From NCBI GenBank assembly GCA_944548615.1, contig OX155954.1:3143335-3207334 (forward strand): a DNA stretch of 64,000 nt. The letters are read 5' to 3'. Each line of letters opens with the position of its first letter. Positions within the stretch are counted from its first letter, which is position 1. The notes under the pieces were generated by a model, which saw only the letters and a program-made list of their open reading frames with translations, ran no database searches and was not told where the DNA came from. Source of the DNA: Micropterix aruncella. Its lineage: Eukaryota; Arthropoda; Insecta; Lepidoptera; Micropterigidae. This document shows, one piece after another, positions 11,790 to 22,859 of this stretch. A program made the translations under genes and the position numbers.

Positions 11790-12340
11790 CTTGGGGTAGC
11801 GGGTTTTCCGATAGTAATAGATAAAGATAAAAAGTATTTATTTTCAATACAACCATACAATTGTGTAGGAATGACAGTAATTAATCTTAAACTAGTTACT
11901 CAATGTAGCCAAGAGATGACATACAATATATAACTTTAAACTTACCAATTTACAAAAACAAAGACTATATGATAACAGTTTACAACAAAACAATTAACGG
12001 TAAATAATATGTATTAGATTAAATGGGTAGATACGATGCTATGTATTTTCAAAATATTTTAAGAAGTCGTTATGAGCATACATGTTGATTTTAAGCAGAT
12101 AGACTCGGATGGAGCTTCTTGAGCAAAAATCGCATATACGGTCAATATCCCTAGTTTTTGGAAGTGTTCACGACATGACTGCCGTGGACCAATACCTACT
12201 ATCGCACGTATGTCTCTTTTCTGGAGAGTGAATACACTGTTTATGTGCGCTGCATTACCCCATAAAAGAATACCATAGCGCAGGTGTGACTAAACTAGCG
12301 CGTAATAGGCCGATATTACTTCAGTTCTCTCCAAACAACT
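11790..12340 (-). pseudogene. LINE C-terminal RT remnant and 3-prime UTR
   Basis: Minus-strand translation of 12060-12300 gives 'LRYGILLWGNAAHINSVF' followed by 'LQKRDIRAIVGI' and 'CREHFQKLGILTV', the pattern found downstream of the RT domain in CR1-like LINEs (same pattern as in the 62467-63345 element). The rest towards 11790 is an AT-rich 3-prime UTR ending in a 'TTTTTATCTTTATC' tail. The element is 5-prime truncated. A separate plus-strand tail (AAATAAATAAATAAA) abuts at 11765-11785. Confidence 0.75.
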
Positions 12341-12344
12341 TCTG

Positions 12345-14500
12345 ATGCGTAATAGAGCAACAGACACTCATTATTGGACAACGGTGGTTGTAACATTGCC
12401 GAAACGATGGTTGCTACAAAATTAACGTCGTTCACGTTTACGTTTCAAAATTCACGACGTAAGCATGTATTGCACTCATATTGCTCATCACAAGCTCTTC
12501 TACTATCGGACGAGCCGCTAACATATCGACAAAAAGGGCCATCAGAAGTATCCACTTGCGTCTGAAGTATCAGCGCGGCGCTAGCGATCGGATAGTATCG
12601 CTTAGGTGTGTACGAGTTATCCCACCCTTCCGCCTGTGCGCTTTTTTCCTCGTTGTCGGCGCCACAACGGAAGTACATAACCGGGTTGTAACGGCGCACA
12701 GTGTTTCGTATCATGCGTGTCCGAAAGCGAACGTAGGCGCCCATGACGGCGATTCTTACTTTCCTGTTAGCTCAAACGATCGCCTGTTAATCTGTTTGAA
12801 TTAGCGCAAATATGCCACTAATGCAGTGAAGAAATATAACGATGTAACACACGGTAATAGGGATGTTTTAACAAGGATTACCTATATAACTCGGACTGTG
12901 GTCCATACGTATGAATTAACATGACGTGTAACCGTGTTGGCGTGACGGTAGTTATCGTGCCGTAATGTTTAAACCATAGACATACTAGAATAGACCGCGG
13001 AAGTACGAAGGTAGACTGTGATTGAATGCGATAGCGGAATAGAAAGAAATGGAGAGAGCGGAGAGAGAAGAGAGAGTATAATAATTCAGAATTCTTTAAT
13101 TTCGAATTATTTTACATACAATTTTTAATTGAAACACAGCTAAAATAAAAACATATAATATAAATTATAAAAATTATAAAAACATTTTTTTTTTAATATC
13201 GTGTGGGACCACATAATATTTTTTGTTGATCTTTTGTCTAATTAATTAAAATGATTTTTTTGCTTCGAAGTTTGTCATTGGCCGGAACCACATGATAATA
13301 GATGGAGGGGGTTGTAGTCGATTATAAATAGGAGGGAATCGATCACATACCGCAGATGATCTTAGTGATGGCCTGATCTCTCTATCTCTGTTGTACCTAA
13401 AGTATTATCGAGGGCTATGTACCTACCATTGTATGTACTTACGAGCTATAAATTATGCAAATCGATTAATGCACATAGATTGACGCAATTGATACAAGAT
13501 TTGTAAACCATTGATTGAACTGTGGCTCTTCCGAAGTAGTTTAAAACCTAAGAAACGCCCAATTCTTGCGTAGTATCGACATTTGAAACTTATCACTAAT
13601 AGTACCGCATCAGATTCTGAATCGTCTTTTTGATAAATCAATTTGCTCATTTATATTAACAGCCAGAAGAATTCACTACATATGTATCACAAGAATTAAT
13701 CTTTGAAATCAAAGATACCTTATCAGTGTACAAATATCTTTAAAAACGATCTGTCACGTGTCCCGATTACCGTCCGATTGGTATTTAAGGCTATCGACGG
13801 CCTTCGAGAAGGTGGTGTATCAACAGATAAATACTTTCTTTTCAGATAGAAATCTAATAGATATTCACCGATCCGACTTTAAAAAAAGGGCTCAGCGCTT
13901 TTCTTGGTTCGTATGAAATTGAACACTGTGCGACATACCCCCGCGTCGCAGATTGCCACTCGAGGCTTCTCGATCGTCTCCGTTCCTTAAAGGGAGAGCA
14001 TCGCGGCTTCGCTCATTTCGATCTCTCGTCGATATAAGGCACGCCTCGCCCTCACCCTAGGCTCAGGCTTCGTTGTTTTGTTGCGCCTTACCTCCATCTC
14101 GAGTTACTCTGCAATCATCTCGAGCCACGCCATGAGTATCTATGCTATAAGACGATAGGTACCTATCAAGTCGAAATGTATGCATCAACTTGGAGGCAGT
14201 CGTTTACTCGTATTCAAATCTACTCTGCCTGGGATTACAGATCTGCTGTTTTGTCTTGTTATCGTTGTTATTATTGTATCATAGGTTGGCGATTATCACA
14301 GCTATCTTAATCTCGAAGCTGTTATGTGAAAGTAAAATTGTATACTTAGCTCAATGCGAAATACATCACTGTTATTAAAAGTAGAAAACTTTGACTGCAT
14401 TATATCTTGCCAAGATGAACACTTCAGTTCAATGAAAAAGATATATGTTTTGAATAGTTAGCAGGACAACGGAATAAAATGATGATAGTGGTATTCGGTT
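12345..14500. other. Interval without a recognised gene
   Basis: Overlapping reading frames of 99 and 107 residues on opposite strands at 12445-12804 match no family I know. The GC-richer block 13750-14150 ('GGCTATCGACGGCC', 'ATCGCGGCTTCGCTCATTTCG', 'TCGATATAAGGCACGCC') is unlike the surrounding AT-rich DNA and is not seen elsewhere in the window. GA-rich simple sequence lies at 13045-13080. Confidence 0.4.
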
Positions 14501-14509
14501 GTGTGTCTG

Positions 14510-14800
14510 TCTGTTTATATGTGTGTGTGTGTGTGTGTATTCCTCAAGATAGCGTCCAAACGCTTCATTCGATTGGGCTGAAATTTGGCATGCAGGCATC
14601 ACTTGGTCATGGCAAGATTTAAAAGATTGTGGTTAAAACCGGCCTACCAGAGGGAGCGTTAGTCTTACTTCATCTCGAAATATTGGACTTAAAGACTTGA
14701 AATTTGGTACACAGGTGCCTTGTTGAGCTGAAATCATACTGTAAATCTCATATACGAGCAACACAAATAATATTTATAGTCCGCCATACATTAATTTAAT
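14510..14800 (+). repeat. Dispersed 'CCAAACGCTTCAT' repeat, copy 2
   Basis: A GTGTGTGTGTGTGTGTAT tract at 14519-14540 is followed by 'TCCTCAAGATAGCGTCCAAAC', 'GGGCTGAAATTTGGCATGCAGG', 'CTCGAAATATTGGACTTAAAG' and 'TATACGAGCAACACAAATAATATTTATAGTCCGCC' (in parts). The same blocks in the same order occur at 35050-35300 and inverted at 5640-5910. Confidence 0.8.
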
Positions 14801-14880
14801 AATGTCCCTAAAAGCGGCGCTGGTTGCGATGCGTGGATCGTTCAAAATTCAAATTTGAAGGCTCACGACTAACCGCGTTT

Positions 14881-15304
14881 GTGTTATTATTGCACGGGCA
14901 TTTTTTTTTGTGGGTGATTCAGTAGGTACGTGATAAACAACTTTTCATAATAATTTTTGGAAAAAACCAAAAAAAAAATTCTTTGGAAAAAACTTTTTTT
15001 TGTTTTTTTTTTAATTTGAAAATTTAAAGAAGTTGACTGTTAAATAAAGGTTTGAGAAGCGTTTGAGCGCGCTGCGCCATCTAGCGGTAGGTAATAAGTC
15101 GTAAATAAACAATATCAGCTACATTTTACCAACCGCTAGTTAGCGCATCGTGATCATAGCTATTCATAATATTTAAAATTAAAAAAAGTAAAAAAAAAAA
15201 ACAAAAAAAAATATCTTCCACTTTTTTTCATTTTTTTTCTTGAAAGTTGCTTACTTCGTTGTACTGATTCACCCACAAAAAAAATGCCCGTGCAGTAATA
15301 ACAC
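14881..15304. mobile_element. Non-autonomous TIR element, 424 bp
   Basis: The left end GTGTTATTATTGCACGGGCA and the right end (minus strand) GTGTTATTACTGCACGGGCA begin inverted repeats that continue for about 45 bp through a poly-T run and 'GTGGGTGATTCAGTA'. The centre is A/T-homopolymer rich and non-coding, with 'GCGCCATCTAGCGGTAGG' and its approximate inverse 'CCAACCGCTAGTTAGCGC' as a second, inner inverted pair. No clear TSD is visible, so the superfamily is open. Confidence 0.8.
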
Positions 15305-15309
15305 CCAAA

Positions 15310-16300
15310 CAGTGTTCATGTCTATAAAAGGCGTATTCAACAGCACGGAAGGTCATCTCCGCATGAAATGCTGGAAGTAAATGAGTAAATGAATATCTGT
15401 ATCAATTTTAAATTTCACCTATAAAACAATGTGACTAACTTTAATTTATTATCATAATTTGCGCAACAATCAAGTTATTCTTCTCCTTATTATTATTATA
15501 ACTTCTATTTTTTCTACCATGATTAATTGTTATATTTTCATAATAATATTATTGATATAAAATACTTTGGTTTATTTTTTTAAATAATTATAGAGACTGT
15601 GCACATAACAAATTAAATATAAAAGTATTCGCCCTTACTGCAGTATGAAACAATACACATTCTTGAAATGACAGAAATTTCTTAGAACGCTTTTTCCCTA
15701 TTTGCCAACCATAAGTTTTCATCAGAAATATATGTTATATAATAATAATAATAAGAAGAAGAAATACATAAATATATCCCTCTTAAATCGAGTTGGAAGT
15801 TCATAGATTTAACACATCTGCTACACAACATCGCAACATATCGAATCGCTCAAATCAGCCGCTCCTAACAGTGGGTAAACAAAAACGAAAGGCACACAAC
15901 AAACAACCTCGTTCCATAGCATTCAATACGAAGAAGGGGCATTTGCGGCATGGTATGACTGCAAATTACACAAAGGTTAAAATCAGCACACATTTCGCGC
16001 TTCATAAATTCCATTGTTATTGTGATAACAGCAGGCTTTATACGATATTTATTCAACGCCTCGATAATGACCACCACTCCAAATTTATTGACCCCAGTCG
16101 TCTCATACGATATTATGTTGCACGAATACTCGCTATTAAATGTTACACATATGCCCGCGTCGGTCCCATAGACCAATAGCGCCAAATATAGCGATATGTG
16201 CTACTCGCACCAACGCATTTTTCGCACTTTGCAATGAATCATGCAGCTAACGAATGTACAAACTACCACACTACAAAAGAAAAGAAAAAACACAAAGGTA
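15310..16300. other. Interval with unrecognised open frames
   Basis: AT-rich up to 15790. Between 15793 and 16185 both strands are open (128 residues plus, 106 residues minus). Neither translation shows a family I recognise, and two opposed frames cannot both be genes. The block may be a decayed repeat. Confidence 0.35.
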
Positions 16301-16301
16301 C

Positions 16302-18145
16302 TTAGTCGGTCTCAGACCAACGCGCGGCTATAATAAATATGGCAGCCTTCCTTTTCTTCTTCTTCCGAGACCCTGTCCAAATTGCTTGGGGGGCCTTCCT
16401 TGTCCTTTTCCTCCACTGACCACGATCTTGTACTGTGTCGGCGTCGAGTTGAGCTTCTCTCAGGCCTTTTTCAACTGTCGTGAACCAGGTTCGGGAGCTA
16501 ATGGGCCCTTGCTGAGTTGGCCACGAAGACCCATTCTGTTTCAGGGTCGGCCACACTCACGGGTCAACACCCATCCGATGGCCTCCACGCATGGGGTGCG
16601 AGCCTGGGTAGGACACTGGGTCAACCAGTCTCCCCTGGGAATCAATCCTCTGGCGCTCCTGGACGGTCTGCGCACCGAGCGGCGCAAGCCAATCGACTGT
16701 GCTCTCCAACTAACAATCGGGGGAGTCTGGAAACTGTATTGTTTCCTATAGAGCGGGGGTAGTTGTCTACCTTACGGCGACTGCTCTTGAAATGACCATT
16801 GGCCATCCGATCCCGGTTCAGAGTCGGGCAAAGGACGCCTTGGTCCGCGACAGATTCGGTGCACTCCGTTTCACCGCTTCGTAAGGGAGAGGACCGTGCA
16901 AGCGACCTCGAACTCGGAACCAATCGAGAGACCGAAGAAATCTGGTCACAATTGGTAGTTAGGGCGCGAGTGCCGCCCGCCAGGTACCCTAACATACCTG
17001 GCTACTCGCGGTAAGGCGTTGGTCTCTAACGGGTTGTGGCGTAGCTAGACCTCGGATTTGTTATGTCCAAAGTCTTCTACGCTTACTGCACGGTCGATAG
17101 AACGATGAATCGTTAAAACGTCCTGCGGTGACGGGTTCGCCCGTTGTGGTTAACATCTCAATATGTCGTGAACCAGGTAGCGGATGGTCGTCCGGGAGCA
17201 CGTTTCGTAGTTGGCAGGTCCAGGGCAAGCTTCACCATGTAATCATGTACCATCGTAAGTATCTTTCTTTGACAATAAATTATCGGAGCGACTTTAAAAC
17301 TTCCTCTTATGTACTCATTTCGGATTTTGTCTAAAAGTGTAACACCTGCTGACCAGCGTAGCATGCTCATTTCTGTTGTATGTAGTTTATTAAGATGTTG
17401 TTTGTTAGTCGCCCAACATTCTGATCCATACAAGACAGCAGGTCTAATGGCTGTGTTATACATTTGACCTTTGATCTTAAGGGCCATTTTCTGTCGCACA
17501 TAACGCATGTTAATGGTCTCCACTTCATCCACCCTGTTGTAGATCTATGAGCAACATCGTAGTCAATTTTGCCACCTTGCTTAGTATTGAGCCCAAATAT
17601 TTAAATTCCGTCACCGTCGGTAAGGGCGTAATTCCTAAAGATATCTTGATGTTATTAGGGTTAGCGATGTCATCAAAAATGCACAACATGTGTTCTGTCT
17701 TCTTTCTACTAATCTTAAGGCCGTGTTTCGAGTGCCTCAATCCAGGAGTTGAAGTTTTGTTGCAGGTCGTCTACATCGTCTGAGGTCAAAACAACATCAT
17801 CGGTGTAGAGTATGTTCCAAGACGGTGATATTTGACAGTGTTTTGTGGGGTGGTCTATGGTGGTATCAAATAGCAATAGGCTCAGCGCCGAGCCTTGATG
17901 TACCCCGACTTCTATATCAAACATCTCACCTCTACCTGCAGGACTAAGGACTTGAGTAGTGACGGATCTCTCATGTCTTGAATAAGGTTAATAATGTATT
18001 TAGGTACTAGATGCTGTATCAGTGCTTCCCAGATGATGTCTTGAGGGATATGATCAAATGCCTTTTCCAAATCTATAAAAGCCATATGGAGGTTTGTCTT
18101 GTTGGATTTTGCCTTTGTTTGAACAGTGTCTGATGTGCCTTTCAC
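16302..18145 (-). pseudogene. RTE-type LINE, split by a GC-rich repeat
   Basis: Minus-strand pieces in order: 18145-17912 has 'LHMAFIDLEKAFDHIPQDI' (RT palm, first catalytic Asp); 17924-17715 has 'VGVHQGSALSLLLF' and 'ILYTDDVVL' (YxDD motif as YTDD); 17740-17525 has 'GLKISRKKTEHM' and 'FKYLGSIL'; 17532-17179 has 'RPAVLYGSECWA' and 'MSMLRWSAGVTLLDKIRNEYI'. After the inserted repeat (16491-17163) the frame resumes with 'TWFTTVEKGLREAQLD...DRGQWRK'. These are RTE-clade features. Several frameshifts and internal losses make it inactive. Confidence 0.88.
16491..17163 (-). repeat. GC-rich repeat family, complete insertion with 15-bp TSD
   Basis: This 673-bp segment interrupts the RTE pseudogene. 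TGTCGTGAACCAGGT occurs directly before it (16476-16490) and directly after it (17164-17178), and removing the insert plus one copy restores the RTE reading frame (TWFTT then VEKG). In minus sense it begins near 'GTTAACCACAACGGGCGAACCCGTCACCGCAGG' and ends '..GGGCCCATTAGCTCCCGA'. No long poly-A tail or terminal inverted repeat is seen. Reading frames here are fortuitous. Confidence 0.88.
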
Positions 18146-18540
18146 AGCCTGTATTATAATAATACAGTGCGACGATCGAAATCGAGCGAAAAGGCAGAAA
18201 AGAAGAATTGTGACGAGAGATCAAACTACGATTAATTGCGAGTACATCACCGACCTCAACGCTAATAATGACTCCTCCGCCAGTGATTTAACGATAAAAT
18301 ATTCAATTAATGCACCGGCTGGCCTTCAGAAACGCATTCCAGTATGACGCATCGCTCCGTGGCAGATTGTTATTTAACCGTAAATGCGCAGTTGCGCCCG
18401 TTAATGAAGCGTTGAGATCGACCGTGACAGTATTTAATCAATCTTTAATAGCCGATGGATGGAATTCATTAATAAAAATTGTTTTGACCGCGGAGAAATG
18501 GAGAAACGGGGCGGTTTTAAAATGCCTTTAAATTGATGGG
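18146..18540. other. Non-repetitive, GC-balanced block; possible regulatory DNA
   Basis: The segment does not match other parts of the window and is not convincingly coding. It holds several ATTAAT/TTAATGA-type motifs ('GATTAATTGCGAG', 'CAATTAATGCACCGG', 'CGTTAATGAAGCG') that resemble homeodomain-binding cores. That it is an enhancer is only inference. Confidence 0.3.
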
Positions 18541-19156
18541 TTGCTCTCTAGCATCTACTTGAAAAGGGGTATTTGAAATATAACAAGCAAAACCTACGGC
18601 GATAGAACACTTTAATTCCTTTTTTTTAATTCAATCACTTTTCAGTAAAATTAGACAAGTCTATCAGCAAATACTTAAGAAAACATTGAAACAAACTACT
18701 ATTCAACCTAAATAATGACCTACCCAGACGAGCTAATTAAAACAATATATAATATAAATATGTTAACGTGAAAAGTAAACACAAACGGTAAATTAGCATA
18801 AATATATAAAGGAATTAGCATAACGGTGAAAAGTAAAAATTTTATTAGGTTAAATTAGCATTAGCATAACTATGTAGAAGTAAGTGCATATAATTAGGGT
18901 AAATCAAGCTAGTTAAGTTAGGTTAGGTTAGAGATTAACTACATAAATCTAGTGTCAATTTATCATTTATTATTTAATGAAACAAAGTAAGTACACATAC
19001 TTAATGTAAACCAAGATAGTTAATATACATAGGTTAGGTTAAGTTAGATTAGATAGTAAGTAGCCTAAGTTAGGAAGTAAGTACAATAATGTAGAGTAAA
19101 TCATTCATTTAGTGTAATTATTTGTTAGTTTAAATTTTAAATCAACCTAGTTATTA
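18541..19156. other. AT-rich interval with short TTAGG-like runs
   Basis: No gene is seen. Two or three tandem copies of GGTTA occur at about 18918-18935 and 19030-19045, and again at 20605-20630. These are the insect telomere unit but far too short to be telomeric. Confidence 0.45.
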
Positions 19157-20591
19157 TCTTCTTCTTCTTATATATAAAAATGAATCGCCGTGCGTTAGTC
19201 CCGCAAGATCTCGGAAATGACTCGACCGATTAGATTTTTTTTGTTTTGTTTGCCTTGATTCAGGGGTGGTTTACAAAAAAAAATATTTAAGAAAAACTCA
19301 AAGAAACAACTAAAAAACGAAAAAAACGAAAATGGTCATTTTGGAAATAGGCCACTTTCAATAGATGGCGTTCGCGGCGATCCTAATATATGACAGCTGT
19401 TATTCATTCCGTGCAATTTTGTAAAATTTCAAAAAGTCTAAAAAGTTAAAAAAAAAAGTCAAAAAAGTCAAAAAAGTAAAAAAATAAATAAAAAGGGCAA
19501 AACAGTTAAAAAAAGTCGGAAAAGTCGAAAAAGTCAGATAAGTCGTAAAATGCAAAAAAGTCGAAAAAGTCGGAAAAATCTAAAAAGTCGAACAAGGCGA
19601 AAAAGTCGAAAAAGTAAAAAGAGTCGAAAAAGTAAAAAAAGTCGAAAAAGTCGGAAAAATCGGAAAAGTCGAAAAAACTGTTCCAAGCGTTACCCGAGAG
19701 ACCTGATTGCTAACACCATCATAGGCAATGACGTATACCCATTGTATCGTCGCCGGTCAGTTGCGGACAATGGGCGATCTGGAGTTGTGAAGGTCAAAGG
19801 GCAAGATGTAAATGTGGACAATCGTTGGATTGTGCCTTATTGTCCAAGGCTTTTAAAGCGCAAATCAATGTGGGATACTGCAAATTCGTCAAGTCGATAA
19901 ATTACATATGCAAATACGTAAAATAAAGCAACGATATAGCTGTTTTCGCTGTGAGAAATTCACCGATGACAACATTGACAAGCCTCCCTCAGTTTGTCAA
20001 GCTGATTCTTTCGCTCGCACTTTACTGTAAGCTAAAATGCCACGCTACTACACATGGAACGCATCATAGAAATCGTTTCAGCGTCGGTAACAAGGAACAT
20101 CAGTTGAAGGACATCCAAATGTATTTGCTTCAGACGCTCTGGGTCTAATCTACGCTGTGCATCCATATAACGACGAATGTTACTGTCTTCGATTATTGTT
20201 GGTGAATGTTCGCAGTCCGACGTCGTTTCAATAGCTGAGAAGCGTTAATGGGCATCTGTGTAAGACATACCGATTCTAATTGGAACAATACGATCAAATA
20301 TTCCGTCATATCTTCATCACCGCATAAAAATCGCACATAGTTTACCAGAAAGTATTTGTGTTGAATGTGAACTGCATTTATATTTCATCATGTAAATTAA
20401 ATACATTAAATTTATTTTAATTACAAACGACTTTCATTTAATCACCAAACGAAACTCAAACCGTACATGATTCGGTCATATTATAGATCTCAATGAATTG
20501 GATTTGGAAGGTTGCTTAGGATTAATAAACGCTTATGAAAAGTTACAATCAAATCAATTTTAGGTGGTACGAAGTTCACCGGGCCATCTAG
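19157..20591 (+). mobile_element. Decayed Helitron
   Basis: The 5-prime end has the insect Helitron look: TC after an A, then 'TATATATAAAAATGAATCGCC' (19168-19188) and 'CTCGACCGATTAGATTTT'. The 3-prime end 'GTACGAAGTTCACCGGGCCATCTAGT' finishes in CTAG at 20588-20591, preceded by a short GC-rich region able to form a small stem, and followed by T, as expected for insertion between A and T. Between lies a decayed Rep/helicase N-terminal region (19670-20300). Ends are by similarity to the general Helitron pattern. Confidence 0.82.
19550..20300 (+). pseudogene. Helitron Rep/helicase N-terminal fragment
   Basis: After a low-complexity GTCGAAAAA run (19440-19680, translating to RKSRKS repeats), the plus strand encodes 'CSKRYPRDLIANTIIGND' and 'YPLYRRRS..DNGRS...VDNRWIVPY', the strongly conserved start of the Helitron_like_N region. 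Further on, across stops, are 'SVCQADSFARTLL', 'YYTWNA', 'QGTSVEGHPNVFASDALGLIYAVHPYNDECYCLRLLL' (in parts) and 'VNGHLCKTY', all in Helitron order. The catalytic Rep tyrosines and the helicase motifs are missing. Confidence 0.85.
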
Positions 20592-22440
20592 TAGGAAATA
20601 TAGGTTAGTTTAGGTTAGGTTAGGAAGTCAGTACATTTTCTTAGCGTAAATCAAGTTATAATATATAATATAAGTCAAATATGAACACATTATTGCTAGT
20701 TAGCCACTAAAAAGGCACTAGCCTTAGTGGGGAACTGTGACATGTAACTTGTATCTTTTTTTATGATAAACGACTAGCAAAAAAAAATAAAAAAAATTGG
20801 ATGGCGATGGCTTCTCTCCTATAGCGATGATTGATGCTTGGATGCTCACAAAATGTATTCTAAACTCGAAATATATTGTTTAGTACAAATACATTCTTAA
20901 TAGATATTCTCTGTGCCCCATAGTAATAATACATAATTAACTAGTGGAATGTTACCCAACGATGCTCGATTATCTGCTTCCTCCCCCCCCCCCCCAGTAG
21001 CTTATTACTACCAAAAAATCACATTGTTTCATTGGTTCTTTTGAATTTTTTATTTTATTTAAAATAATTGGTCCACAAACATTACTCTAATAAACACATA
21101 TATTAAAAAATATTTTTTTACATAATTACTAATTAGAGTATAATATCTTATGAGTACCCCGCATGCTTAATTAATAAATGCCTTTGTGCCGTTTATCTGA
21201 AGATTCGCAAAAAAAGCATCAATATAAAAACTATTATCCATAAAATTACCTATAAAAAAAAATAAACTACAATAAATTCAAAATAAAACTTACGAAGAAA
21301 AATAATAATTTGATATTTGATATTGTCTTAAAAAATAATAAAAACATACGGTTAATTTCCAATCTGTCTCGTAATTATTTTATTCTCTAAATTGGACTTA
21401 AACTGCTAGGGGCCCAGGTTGAAAAAAAAAACAATATGGTTATGGTGTATAGCCGGCATGCATTCAACTTCCACTTTCGCAATTATAAAAAAAATAAAAC
21501 GATCGGTTGAACGGTATAGAAGTTGATGTGCTGCAGCTATTAGCGAGTTATAAAAAAGTGGAAAGCACGAAAAAAATAATTGTGCTCAAAACCTATGTAT
21601 ACCTAATGTTCATGGCGATCGGTATGAATGGTATAGAAATTGATGTGCTGCAGCGGCATCTGGTGACGATTTACAATAAAGTTAATAGCGCGAAAATATT
21701 ATGCGTCCTCTAATATCTATGTATACCAATTTTCATGGCGATCGGTTGAGCGGTATAGAAGTTGATGTGCTGCAGCGCCATCTAGTGGCGCTACAACAAA
21801 GCGGATAAAAATTTTCTCCGTGAAAAAATATATTCATGTGCCAACTTTCCTGTTGATCGGTCAAACGGTGTCGAAATCAAGATATAACAACATCGATTTT
21901 AATATATATACATATATAGAAACATTTTTAATCAGAATGCGCTTATATGTTTGGCGGTACGTGTGGCGGTAATAACCCCTTAAACTGCATAATATTAAGA
22001 ATACGGCATGTTAAATAGTTGATGGCACGGAAGCGCACATCAATTACTAGCAAATAAGTCACGCTTTACTACAGGAACTTCCTGTGTGTCATTCGATCAC
22101 TCGCGCGCACGTGCCCCGAATAAAGGAAACAGAAAAGCTAGGACTTTCATCCAGAACACCGACATTTACAAAAGCAGCTTACAAAATCTCGCTTTAGATA
22201 CGTTTTAGTTTACATCTCGCGTTAGATACGTTTGGTATGTAGTTCTGTTTGGTTCCAGAATAATATAAAATAATAAAATAAATTTAGACCACGCAACACC
22301 TATCTATATTTTAGGTTTTACAGCTTCAAATCAAATCATATCAAATTACATTTATTCTCTTCAAAAACATTTACATATAGTTGTTTAGACACAATACTTT
22401 ATAAAGCCGATTAGTGTTAAAATAACTTTAAAATGGATAC
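20592..22440. other. AT-rich interval with a tandem repeat, no gene
   Basis: Apart from the tandem repeat at 21485-21900 the sequence is AT-rich. A poly-C run lies at 20983-20996 and a low-complexity tail (AATATAAAATAATAAAATAAA) near 22262-22283 that could be a SINE or LINE 3-prime end. Confidence 0.45.
21485..21900 (+). repeat. Tandem repeat, four units of about 115-123 bp
   Basis: 'GATCGGTTGA.CGGTATAGAAGTTGATGTGCTGCAGC' or close variants start at 21501, 21617, 21740 and 21855. Units share 'AATTTTCATGGC' leaders and a 'CATCTAGTGGCG' block. Divergence between units is substantial, so the array is old. Open frames across it are by-products of the period. Confidence 0.8.
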
Positions 22441-22859
22441 TACACTTGCGAGCAACTAAATCGACTCACCCCCTCAGTGCGGAAAAAAACCTATTTTTTT
22501 CAAAAATGGCTAAGTAGATCCATACAATTATATACTTTTTAAAATCCTTATTTTGTTAGCTGTCCGTTAATATCATAATCATGAAAATCTGCTTAGGATT
22601 TTTTTTAAAATTAAATAAAATTTAAAATGGGAGTAATATGGATGTTCAGGAGTAGAAAACTGGGGATATTTGATTGTAATATTGGAGTCCTGTCCACCCT
22701 AGAACGGGCTAGTCCCAGTTGGGTGACAGAAACAAATAAGCAAAAGGTTAAGGTTTTGCCATTCGGTTTTATAGTAATTAATTCTTAAATAAATAAATAA
22801 ATAAATTTAAAATTAAATTAAAACGGAAAATACAAACCTAAGAAGGAACGTTAATTAAA

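Noticed and set aside
12445..12804. Overlapping frames of 99 and 107 residues on opposite strands
   Set aside because: No family recognised; likely chance openness in a GC-richer block.
15793..16185. Overlapping frames of 128 (plus) and 106 (minus) residues
   Set aside because: No recognisable motif, no splice or codon evidence, and both strands open at once suggests chance.
16254..17014. Several open frames in the GC-rich repeat
   Set aside because: Equivalent positions are closed or frameshifted in the other copies, so the repeat is non-coding.
18918..18940. TTAGG-type telomeric repeat (also 19030 and 20610)
   Set aside because: Only two or three units each, in ordinary AT-rich DNA; too short to indicate a telomere or a healed break.
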